Shown here: piece after piece, positions 17,732-25,553 of the stretch | Numbering within the stretch: position 1 is the first letter of the stretch | How the letters are laid out: every line of letters begins with the position of its first letter | Source of the DNA: Burkholderia cepacia | GTDB lineage: Bacteria; Pseudomonadota; Gammaproteobacteria; Burkholderiales; Burkholderiaceae | DNA length: 64,000 nucleotides | Reading direction: 5' to 3' | Assembly (NCBI RefSeq): GCF_001039005.1 | Contig: NZ_LDWR01000058.1 | Location: 1-64,000 of the forward strand | The notes under the pieces: generated by a model | Databases searched by the model: none | What the model saw: the letters and a program-made list of their open reading frames with translations, nothing else | Told to the model about the DNA's origin: nothing | Translations under genes and position numbers: made by a program

Positions 17732-18679
17732 ATGAGCGCCCTACTCGAACCCGCCGCCCAGCCGGTCGATGTGATCCCGCTGTCCGCCCACATCGGCGCG
17801 GAAATACGCGGTGTCGACCTCACGCAACCGTTGACCACGCCGCAGATCGCGGCAATCCGCGCCGCGCTACTGAAATGGCGCGTCATCTTCTTCCGCGAGC
17901 AATTCCTCACGCACGAGCAGCACGTCGCGTTCTCCGCGCAGTTCGGCGAGCCGACGGTCGGCCACCCGGTGTTCGGGCACGTCGACGGTCATCCGGCCGT
18001 CTATTCGATCGCGAAGCATCGCAAGGCGACGCGCTTCGAAGGCGAACCGGTGCGCCGGCCGTGGACGGGCTGGCACACCGACGTGACGGCTGCCGTGAAT
18101 CCGCCGTGGGCGTCGATCCTGCGCGGCGTGACGATCCCGCCGTACGGCGGCGACACGCACTGGACCAACCTCGTGCGGGCGTATGAAACGCTGTCCGCGC
18201 CGCTGCGCGGTTTCGTCGACGGCTTGCGCGGCCTGCACCGCTTCACGCCGCCGGCCGGTGCGCGCGCAACCGGCGCGTTCGACGAAGCGGTCGAGCGCCG
18301 CCCGCTCGTGACCGAACATCCGCTCGTACGCGTGCATCCGGAGACCGGCGAGCGTGCGCTGTACGTGAGCCCGAGCTTCCTGAAATCGATCATCGGGCTC
18401 ACGCCGCGCGAGAGCCAGGCGCTGCTCGAACTGCTGTGGGAACACGTGACGCGGCCGGAATTCACGATCCGCTTCAAGTGGGAACCGCGCAGCATCGCGT
18501 TCTGGGACAACCGCGCGACCGCGCATCTCGCGCCGGTCGACATCTTCGATCTCGACTTCGACCGCCAGCTCTATCGCACGACCCTCACCGGCGATGTGCC
18601 GGTCGGCCCCGACGGGCAGCCATCGGTCGCGCTCGAAGGCTCGCCGGTCGAAACGGCGGCGGCCGTCGCGCTCAACTGA
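17732..18679 (+). CDS. TauD/TfdA-family 2-oxoglutarate-dependent dioxygenase, copy 2
   Basis: From ATG 17732, preceded by CAGGAG, this is 315 residues. WHTD and NRATAHLAPVD give the iron ligands and RQLYRTTLTGDVPVG contains the co-substrate Arg. It is related to the dioxygenase 160 bases upstream but is not a recent duplicate, since the N-termini and loop regions differ. Two paralogues may take different sulfonates or sulfate esters. It ends just before a strong hairpin and a convergent gene. Confidence 0.88.
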   Translation: MSALLEPAAQPVDVIPLSAHIGAEIRGVDLTQPLTTPQIAAIRAALLKWRVIFFREQFLTHEQHVAFSAQFGEPTVGHPVFGHVDGHPAVYSIAKHRKATRFEGEPVRRPWTGWHTDVTAAVNPPWASILRGVTIPPYGGDTHWTNLVRAYETLSAPLRGFVDGLRGLHRFTPPAGARATGAFDEAVERRPLVTEHPLVRVHPETGERALYVSPSFLKSIIGLTPRESQALLELLWEHVTRPEFTIRFKWEPRSIAFWDNRATAHLAPVDIFDLDFDRQLYRTTLTGDVPVGPDGQPSVALEGSPVETAAAVALN

Positions 18680-18691
18680 GCGCGACCGGCA

Positions 18692-18713
18692 CCGGCGCGC
18701 GCGAGCGCGCCGG
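18692..18713. terminator. Hairpin between convergent genes, likely bidirectional terminator
   Basis: A perfect 9-bp stem (CCGGCGCGC / GCGCGCCGG) with a GCGA loop lies in the 42-base gap between the convergent dioxygenase and binding-protein genes. There is only a weak T-rich flank (CCCTTCC), so intrinsic termination is likely but not certain. Confidence 0.6.
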
Positions 18714-18721
18714 CCCTTCCA

Positions 18722-20383
18722 TCAATCGAGCCACACGCCGTCGAACCGGTGCCCGCCGAGCGGCGAGAACGTCAGCCCGTGTACGCGCCTGGACACCGGC
18801 AATGACACGATCGACGTCGCGATCGGCGTGAACGGCACCTGATCCTTGAACACGACCTGCGCCTGTTCGTACAGCGCCGTACGCTTCGCGACATCGCCGT
18901 TTGATCGCGCCGCGCTCACCAGCTTGTCGAAATCCTGGTTGCACCACTTCGCGAGGTTGCTGCCGTGCACCGCGTCGCAGCCGAGCAGCGTGCCGAGCCA
19001 GTTGTCGGGGTCGCCGTTGTCGCCCGACCAGCCGTACAGGATCGCGTCGTGTTGCCCGTCGTGCTTCGCGCGGCGGTTGTATTCGCCCCATTCGTAGCTG
19101 ACGATCTTCGCGCGCACGCCGATCTTCGCCCAGTCCTGCTGGATCAGTTGCGCCATCAGCTGTGCGTTCGGGTTGTACGGCCGCTGCACCGGCATCGCCC
19201 ACAGCGTCAGGTCGAAGCCGTTCGGGAAACCGGCCTGCGCGAGCAGCGCCTTCGCGGCGGCCGGATCGCGCGGCGCATCCTTCAGGCGCGGGTTGTACGA
19301 CCATTGCGTCGGCGGCATCGGGTTCGTCGCGATCTTCGCGTCGCCGTTGAAGACGGTCTTCACGATCGCCGTCTTGTCGATCGCGATGTCGAGCGCGCGC
19401 CGCACGTCGACGCGATCGAGCGGCGCATGCTGCGTGTTGTACGCGACGAAGCCGACGTTGAAGCCCATCCCCGAAAACAGCGTCAGCTTCGGGTCGCGCC
19501 GCACCGTGTCGAGATCGGCCGGCCGCGGAAACACCGACACCTGGCACTCGCCCGCCACCAGCTTCTGCAGGCGCGCGGCCGGATCGGGCGTGATCGCGAA
19601 CACGAGGCGTGCGAGCTTCACGTCGTCCGGTTTCCAGTAGTCGGGATTCGCGTCGTAGCGGATCAGCGCGTCCTTCTGGTACGTGCGCAGCAGGAACGGC
19701 CCCGTGCCGACCGGGAACTGGTTGATGTCGGCCTCGCGATGGCGCGCCGCGAGCTGCGACGCATATTCGGCCGACAGGACCGACGCGAACGCCATCGCGA
19801 GATTGCGCACGAACACGACGTCGGGCGACTTCAGCACGAAGCGCACCGTGTAGTCGTCGATCTTCTCGATACGCTCGACGTTGCGGTCGAAACCGAGATC
19901 GCTGAAGTACGGGAAGCTGACCGGGTAGGCCTTGCGGAACGGATCGTCCGGATCGAGCATCCGGCGGAACGTGAACACGACGTCGTCGGCCTGGAACGGC
20001 CGCGTCGGCTTGAACCACGCGGTCGTCTGGAACTTCACGCCGCGCCGCAAATGAAACGTGATCGTGCGCTGGTCGGGCGATACGTCCCAGCTCGTCGCGA
20101 GCGACGGTTCGAGATCGAGCGTGCCGCGCTTGAACTGCACGAGCCCGTTGTAGATCGTGTACGTGCTCGCGTCGAAATCGGTGCTCGTCGTGTGCTGGCC
20201 CGGATCGAAGCCGGCCGGGCTGCCTTCGGTGCAGTACACGAGCGTCTTGCCGGTCGGCGCGGCAAGCGCCTGCGTGGCCGCGCCGGCGAGCAACAGCGAC
20301 GCGGCGATGCAGCGCAGCGCGGCAACGGCATGAGGTGCGCCACGCGCACGACGCGCGGCTGACGAAACGAAAGCGTTCTTCAT
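18722..20383 (-). CDS. Peptide/nickel-type ABC transporter substrate-binding protein (SBP_bac_5)
   Basis: This 553-residue protein has a Sec signal with hydrophobic core LRCIAASLLLAGAA and cleavage near QALAAP (about residue 42). The mature part is a DppA/OppA-type binding protein, with GTGPFLL and the family segment VDVRRALDIAIDKTAIV. It binds dipeptides or similar ligands in the periplasm. No cognate permease or ATPase lies nearby, so it is an orphan component that must borrow a system encoded elsewhere. No clear ribosome site precedes the ATG. Confidence 0.88.
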   Translation of the reverse strand: MKNAFVSSAARRARGAPHAVAALRCIAASLLLAGAATQALAAPTGKTLVYCTEGSPAGFDPGQHTTSTDFDASTYTIYNGLVQFKRGTLDLEPSLATSWDVSPDQRTITFHLRRGVKFQTTAWFKPTRPFQADDVVFTFRRMLDPDDPFRKAYPVSFPYFSDLGFDRNVERIEKIDDYTVRFVLKSPDVVFVRNLAMAFASVLSAEYASQLAARHREADINQFPVGTGPFLLRTYQKDALIRYDANPDYWKPDDVKLARLVFAITPDPAARLQKLVAGECQVSVFPRPADLDTVRRDPKLTLFSGMGFNVGFVAYNTQHAPLDRVDVRRALDIAIDKTAIVKTVFNGDAKIATNPMPPTQWSYNPRLKDAPRDPAAAKALLAQAGFPNGFDLTLWAMPVQRPYNPNAQLMAQLIQQDWAKIGVRAKIVSYEWGEYNRRAKHDGQHDAILYGWSGDNGDPDNWLGTLLGCDAVHGSNLAKWCNQDFDKLVSAARSNGDVAKRTALYEQAQVVFKDQVPFTPIATSIVSLPVSRRVHGLTFSPLGGHRFDGVWLD

Positions 20384-20709
20384 GGTGGCGGAGAGAAAGG
20401 ACGATGGCTGTCATGCGAATGACGACGGCCGATCTTCGCGCGCCGCCCGCCGATCGCTTACCAATAAATTCGGCGTTGCTTATCGCCGGGGATGCATCCC
20501 GCTGCCCGTGCATGAAAATGTCCACGCGAGCGCCGGGGGATGGCCCGGCAGCCTTGTCGCGCCACGCTGTCGCGCGCTGCCGATCGCCGTCAATCCGGCC
20601 CCCTGCAGACTCTCCGGAATTGGCGCATCGTATCGGCTGGCAAACGCCGGCACGGGCGCGCCGGGATCCGCCCGGCGCCGTCGCGCCGCCGATTCCTGGA
20701 GGACACACG
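20384..20709. other. Divergent intergenic region
   Basis: About 325 bases separate the divergent binding-protein and DUF427 genes. Several short open frames cross it, but none has a ribosome site plus a recognisable product. The stretch 20455-20525 is relatively AT-rich and is the likeliest place for promoters. I see no known riboswitch or clear operator. Confidence 0.4.
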
Positions 20710-21117
20710 ATGTCGATCAGTCCCGATACGCCCGCTCGTCCCGTCAAATCGCCGGGCCCCGATCATCCGATCACGATCGAACCGCATCCGTCGCGCGTGG
20801 TGGTCACGGTGGCCGGCAAGGTCGTCGTCGATACGCGCCGCGCGCTGGCGTTGCGCGAATCCAGCTACCCGGCCGTGCTCTACCTCCCGCGTGAAGACGC
20901 CGACATGTCGCTGCTGCGGCGCACGGACCATTCAACCTACTGCCCGTACAAGGGCGACTGCGCGTATTACTCGATCCCGGCCGGCGGCGAACGCGCGACC
21001 AACGCCGTGTGGACGTACGAGCATCCGTATCCGGCCGTCGAAGCGATTCGCGGGCACCTCGCGTTCTATCCGGACCGCGTCGACTCGATCGAGGAAAGCG
21101 CCACCGGCACCGATTGA
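20710..21117 (+). CDS. DUF427-domain protein
   Basis: The protein has 135 residues, starting at ATG 20710 behind a strong ribosome site (TGGAGGA). The DUF427 fold is marked by VVDTRRALALRESSYPAVLY and the signature CPYKGDCAYY, followed by AVWTYEHPYPAVEAIRGHLAFYPD split over the second half. DUF427 proteins are small single-domain or tandem beta-tent proteins of unproven function. It sits on the same strand as a sulfonate-type binding-protein gene 174 bases downstream, so a link to that uptake system is possible. Confidence 0.87.
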   Translation: MSISPDTPARPVKSPGPDHPITIEPHPSRVVVTVAGKVVVDTRRALALRESSYPAVLYLPREDADMSLLRRTDHSTYCPYKGDCAYYSIPAGGERATNAVWTYEHPYPAVEAIRGHLAFYPDRVDSIEESATGTD

Positions 21118-21291
21118 GCGCCGCTGATTTGCATATGCGCATTCATTGGTTGGCCGCCGGCACGCGCGGCCGTATCGTCCTGAATCCGGCGCGGGCCGGC
21201 CCGTTGCGTGCCTCGCCCGCATCCGGCCAAGTCCTGCGCCGGCCGCGCCGCCTTCGCGCGCGGCCCGTGAACCCGCTCGCAGGACGCTCCG

Positions 21292-22284
21292 ATGAACGAC
21301 ACACCGCACGCAGACGTTGAAACGACACCGGCAAACCCGCGCCGCCGCCAGTGGCTGCACGGCGCGGCCGCCGGGCTGGCCGGGCTCGCGCTCGGGTCGC
21401 TCGCGGCCCGGCCGGCACTGGCCGACGGCAACGGCACGCGGCTGCGCGTCGGCTTCCAGAAATACGGCAACTTCGTCGTGCTCAAGGCGCGCGGCACGCT
21501 CGAGAAGCGTCTCGCGAGCCAGGGCGTCGCGGTGCAGTGGCTCGAATTCCCGGCCGGCCCGCAACTGCTCGAAGGGCTGAACGCCGGCGCGATCGACGTC
21601 GGCACGGTCGGCGAAACGCCGCCGATCTTCGCGCAAGCCGGCGGCGTCGATTTCGTCTATATCGGCAACGAGCCGCCCGCGCCGCAGGGCGAGGCGATCG
21701 TCGTGCTGCCCGATTCGCCGATCCGCAACGTCGCGCAACTGCGCGGCAAGAAGGTCGCGTTCAACAAGGGTTCGAACGTTCACTACCTGCTCGTGAAGGC
21801 ACTCGAACATGCGGGCCTCACGTATGCCGACATCCAGCCGATCTACCTGACGCCCGCCGACGCGCGCGCCGCGTTCGTGCAGCGCAACGTCGATGCGTGG
21901 GTGATCTGGGATCCGTATCTGGCGGCCGCCGAGCGGCAACTCGGCGCACGCGTGATCGCGAACGGCGACGGGCTCGTGCGCAACACGCAGTACTACCTCG
22001 CCGCGCGCAAGTACGCGGCGGCGCAGCCGCAAGTGCTGCGCGCGCTGCTCGACGAAGTCGACGCGACCGATCGCTGGGCACGCGACCACATTCCCGAGGT
22101 TGCCACGCAACTGTCGCCGCTCGTCGGCCTCGACGCGCCGACGCTCGAAATCGCACTCAAGCGCGCCGGCTACGGCGTGCAGCCCATTACCGATGCGACG
22201 GTCGCGTATCAGCAGAACATCGCCGACGCGTTCAGCGCGCTGAAGCTGATTCCGGGCAAGCTGACGGTTGCCAGCGCGCGTTGA
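21292..22284 (+). CDS. Aliphatic sulfonate-type ABC substrate-binding protein (SsuA-like)
   Basis: This 330-residue protein has a twin-Arg-like N-terminus (RRRQWLHGAAAG) and a hydrophobic segment ending ARPALADG, so export by Tat or Sec is expected. The mature part has SsuA family features: RVGFQKYGNFVVLKARGTLE, the GADxGxxGE-like segment GAIDVGTVGETPPIFAQ, and AWVIWDPYLAAAE. It is an orphan here, with no permease or ATPase next to it, and may feed the importer encoded at 13.9-16.5 kb. Its ligand contacts look more SsuA-like than those of the binding protein at 12777. Confidence 0.88.
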   Translation: MNDTPHADVETTPANPRRRQWLHGAAAGLAGLALGSLAARPALADGNGTRLRVGFQKYGNFVVLKARGTLEKRLASQGVAVQWLEFPAGPQLLEGLNAGAIDVGTVGETPPIFAQAGGVDFVYIGNEPPAPQGEAIVVLPDSPIRNVAQLRGKKVAFNKGSNVHYLLVKALEHAGLTYADIQPIYLTPADARAAFVQRNVDAWVIWDPYLAAAERQLGARVIANGDGLVRNTQYYLAARKYAAAQPQVLRALLDEVDATDRWARDHIPEVATQLSPLVGLDAPTLEIALKRAGYGVQPITDATVAYQQNIADAFSALKLIPGKLTVASAR

Positions 22285-22311
22285 CGCGCCACCGAAACGC
22301 GATGCGACGCG

Positions 22312-22896
22312 TTACGCCGCGGGCGCCGCGCCGATACGCCGCCACTCGTCGTAGTCGGTGACGAGGCCCGCTTCGTCGATCGCGATATCGGCCGCATACG
22401 TGCCGCTTTCGTAGCGATACACGTGACGCGCCGTGCGCGTATAACGCTGCTCGCCGCGCACGAGGTCGAAATCCGGAAAGCGCAGCCAGGCAGTATGGAT
22501 CGCCGCCGAATCGCCGACGGCCAGCGCGAGCCGCCGGATCGGCAGCGTATTGGTCGACGGACTGAAGCCGAGATCGATATCGGTCGCGCCCGCGAGCGCC
22601 GGCGTATCGACGCCGTCGATCGTCCAGCGCCCTCTTTCGCATACGATGTCCAGCTGCTGCGGCGGCTGCGTGCCGACCCAACGTGTCACGCGCGCCGAGC
22701 GCGTGAGCCAGTCGGCACCGCATGCGATTGCGTAGTCGATGCGAAACGGCGTGCCGTCGATCGCACCCGACACCGAACCCGACAGGTCGATTCCAGTACG
22801 CGACTCGACGAGCCGGCACCATTCGGCCGCCTGCCACGTTTGCACGACCTGCCATGCGACGCATCGCGTGCGCGCGGCTTCGTCCTGTTGCGTCAT
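22312..22896 (-). CDS. Putative glycolipid-binding domain protein
   Basis: From ATG 22896, behind a GGAG site, this is 194 residues. The family hallmark DIDLGFSPSTNTLPIRRL is at about 115-132, with WLRFPDFDL and a C-terminal EAGLVTDYDEWRR. These match the putative glycolipid-binding family (PF06475), predicted to be a cytosolic lipid-binding fold; function in bacteria is unproven. It is divergent from a LysR regulator gene that starts 270 bases away, so that regulator is a natural candidate for its control. Confidence 0.8.
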   Translation of the reverse strand: MTQQDEAARTRCVAWQVVQTWQAAEWCRLVESRTGIDLSGSVSGAIDGTPFRIDYAIACGADWLTRSARVTRWVGTQPPQQLDIVCERGRWTIDGVDTPALAGATDIDLGFSPSTNTLPIRRLALAVGDSAAIHTAWLRFPDFDLVRGEQRYTRTARHVYRYESGTYAADIAIDEAGLVTDYDEWRRIGAAPAA

Positions 22897-23165
22897 GTCG
22901 CTGTCTCCTGTCAGTCGCACGGAAGCCGATTTTCGCGCACGACGCCGCTGAACGCACGCGGCTTCGGCGCACCGCCTGCCCGCCGGCGCCAGCCGGCTTC
23001 GAACCGATAATCAGTATCGGCCCAACCCGCACCGTCAGGCCGACGATGCTTTGGTACCATCCGTCGAGCGGAACACGCTCCGGCACGCGTCGTCGTTCGT
23101 CGACGACCGTCGTTTTCGGCCGGGAACCGGACCAGCAGACACAAGCAGACAACAGGCGCGATTAC

Positions 23166-24074
23166 ATGGATTTGTTGGCGACGATGCGCATCTACGTCAG
23201 GGTCGTGGAGCGCGGCACGATGTCCGGCGCGGCGCGGGATCTCGACATGGGCCAGCCGGCCGTCAGCGAACGCATCGAACGACTCGAAAAACATCTCGGC
23301 ACGCGTCTGCTGCTGCGCAGTGCGCGCACGCTGACCTGCACGGAAGAAGGCCGCATCTTCTACGAGCGCAGCAAGGCGCTGCTCGATGCGGCCGAGGTGG
23401 CGGTCGCGTCGGTATCGAAGACGGAACACGCGCTCGACGGCACGATCCGGCTCGCGGCGCCGCAATGCTTCGGCGAGGTCGTACTGCCGCGCGTGCTGAT
23501 GCAGGTCCGCACCGCGTATCCGGAATTGCACATCGACCTGGTACTGAACGACGACATCGTTGATCCAGTCACCGAAGGCGTCGACATTTCGATCCGGGTC
23601 GGCCAGCTCGGCGACGGCGGGTTCGTCGCGCACGCGCTCGGCGAGGTCGCCCGCGTGCTCGTCGCCGCGCCGTCGTATCTCGACCGGCACGGCCCGCTCG
23701 ACACGCACGCCGATCTCGCGGCCCATCCGTTCATTCGCGTGAAGGGTGTCTTCGCCAACGAGCAGTTGCCGCTGCAACGAGACGGCGGCGCGGTCCAGCA
23801 CGCGCGGATCCGGACGGTCATGACCACGAGCCACTGGCGCCCGATGTTCGACACGATCGTGGCCGGCGGCGGCATCGGCGTGGTGCAGCACCCAGCCTGC
23901 GCCGACGCGCTCGCGCGCGGCGAACTCGTCCGGCTCCTGCCGCAGTACGCGATCCCCGATTTCGCGCTCAATGCGCTCGTGCATGCGCAGCGGCCGCTGC
24001 CGCCGCGCGTGCGGGCCGTCGTCGATCTGCTGAAGCAGGCAATCCCGCCGCTGCTGACGAAGCGCCACCGGTAA
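23166..24074 (+). CDS. LysR-family transcriptional regulator
   Basis: The protein has 302 residues. It has a winged helix-turn-helix at residues 1-60 (SGAARDLDMGQPAVSERIERLE) and a LysR substrate domain at about 88-295, of the CrgA/DsdC-like subgroup (EGVDISIRVGQL). The upstream sequence has an AT-rich patch but only a poor ribosome site before ATG 23166. It is divergent from the glycolipid-binding gene and convergent with potE. The effector is unknown. Confidence 0.9.
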   Translation: MDLLATMRIYVRVVERGTMSGAARDLDMGQPAVSERIERLEKHLGTRLLLRSARTLTCTEEGRIFYERSKALLDAAEVAVASVSKTEHALDGTIRLAAPQCFGEVVLPRVLMQVRTAYPELHIDLVLNDDIVDPVTEGVDISIRVGQLGDGGFVAHALGEVARVLVAAPSYLDRHGPLDTHADLAAHPFIRVKGVFANEQLPLQRDGGAVQHARIRTVMTTSHWRPMFDTIVAGGGIGVVQHPACADALARGELVRLLPQYAIPDFALNALVHAQRPLPPRVRAVVDLLKQAIPPLLTKRHR

Positions 24075-24113
24075 CGGCCACAGCCACCGGCCGTCACCGA
24101 TGGCCGCCCGCCG

Positions 24114-25499
24114 TCACGCCTGCAGCGACTTCCCCGGCTCCTTCACGTGCGCGTCGACTTCCATCTGGTAGAAGCGCGCGCTGACGAAACCGAACAGCGT
24201 CCAGCCCAGGAACACGCACAGGCCGCCGAGCATCAGCGCCTGTTCGCCCGAGCTGAACAGCGCATAGAAGCTGTACGCGGTGGCCACCATCGCGATCACA
24301 TTCGTCAAGAGCGCCTTGGCCGGCGGCACCTTCGCGACCTTCTGGATCGTGATCAGCGCGGCCATCGACATCACGTAGGGCACGAGGTTCGTGACGACCG
24401 CGAGATCGACGATCTTCTGGAACTGGCTGCTCAATTCCGGGCTGATCGTCATCAGCGCCAGCGCGACCTGCGCGACGAGCAGGATCACCATGCCGACGAT
24501 CGGCGTGCCCGTGCGCGTCGCGCGCGCGAACACCGGCAGGAAGTAGCCGACGTCCGCCGAGCTCTTGAACACCTGCGCGACCGTGAACTGCCAGCCGAGC
24601 AGCGAACCGATGCACGCGATCACCATCAGCGCGGTGACGATCGTGCCGACCGTCGGCGTGAACATCGTCGCGAACGCGATGCCGAACGGCGCATTCGACG
24701 CTGCAAGAATCGCGTTGGGCACGATCCCCGCGATCACGTTGGTCGACACGATGTAGAAAATCGCCGACGCAATCGTGCCGCCGAGCACGGCGATCGGCAC
24801 GTTGCGCTCCGGATTCTCCACCGCATCCGAGTTCGCGCACGCCGATTCGAGTCCGAGGAATGCCCACAGCGTCACTGCGATCGAGCCGCCGACGGCCGGC
24901 CCGAACGGCAGGTTGTGCGGATTCCACGCGGCGCCCCAGGTCGCGCCGCTGAACCAGAACCAGCCGATCAGCGACACGATGACGACCGGAATGATCACGC
25001 CCCACACCGTCACCGCGCCGATCCGGCCGGTGATGCGCGAGCCGCCGAAATTCGCGACCGTCGTGAGCACGAGCAGGAAGATGGTCCAGAGGCCCGTCTG
25101 CAGCGGCGTCAGCGTCGCGTCGAACAGCACCGTGCCGTAGCCGACCGCCGTGACGCCGATCGCGACGTTGGCGATCACGAGCGACAGCCCGTACGTGTAG
25201 TTCGCCATGTAGTTGCCGGCCTTGCCGAACGCGTATTCCGCGTAGCCGCCCATCCCGCCCGGCTTGCGGCTCAGCATCCCGCAACGCGCGAACGCGTAGG
25301 CCAGCGCAAGCGAGCCGCCGGCCGTGACGATCCACGACAGCAGCGAGATCGTGCCCACCTGCGCGAGCTTCGACGGCAGCAGGATGATGCCGGAGCCCAT
25401 CATGTTGACCGCCGTGAGGATGGTCAGCTGCCAGACATTCATCCGGTTCTTCGGCGTGGCCGCCGGGGCCGCGTCGGATAGGTGCGCTGCGTTTTCCAT
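24114..25499 (-). CDS. potE: Putrescine-ornithine antiporter (PotE-like, APC family)
   Basis: This 461-residue, twelve-helix transporter matches E. coli PotE along its length. Examples are VNMMGSGIILLPSKLAQVGT at the N-terminus, GGMGGYAEYAFGKAGNYMAN, GLESACANSDAVENPERNVP and GSLLGWQFTVAQVFKSS. PotE exchanges putrescine for ornithine, but related antiporters swap arginine for agmatine. The gene lies 54 bases downstream of an arginine-decarboxylase-like gene and the ornithine decarboxylase is divergent, so either exchange is plausible here. Sequence similarity favours ornithine/putrescine. Confidence 0.88.
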   Translation of the reverse strand: MENAAHLSDAAPAATPKNRMNVWQLTILTAVNMMGSGIILLPSKLAQVGTISLLSWIVTAGGSLALAYAFARCGMLSRKPGGMGGYAEYAFGKAGNYMANYTYGLSLVIANVAIGVTAVGYGTVLFDATLTPLQTGLWTIFLLVLTTVANFGGSRITGRIGAVTVWGVIIPVVIVSLIGWFWFSGATWGAAWNPHNLPFGPAVGGSIAVTLWAFLGLESACANSDAVENPERNVPIAVLGGTIASAIFYIVSTNVIAGIVPNAILAASNAPFGIAFATMFTPTVGTIVTALMVIACIGSLLGWQFTVAQVFKSSADVGYFLPVFARATRTGTPIVGMVILLVAQVALALMTISPELSSQFQKIVDLAVVTNLVPYVMSMAALITIQKVAKVPPAKALLTNVIAMVATAYSFYALFSSGEQALMLGGLCVFLGWTLFGFVSARFYQMEVDAHVKEPGKSLQA

Positions 25500-25553
25500 G
25501 ATGTCGATCCTTCGATGTGAGGCCGCCGCGCGGCCGGTCGCTCGTTCGTCCGG

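Noticed and set aside
16546..18679. The possibility that the two TauD-type genes are a recent tandem duplication
   Set aside because: Their N-termini, loops and lengths of conserved blocks differ too much; they share only family-level motifs.
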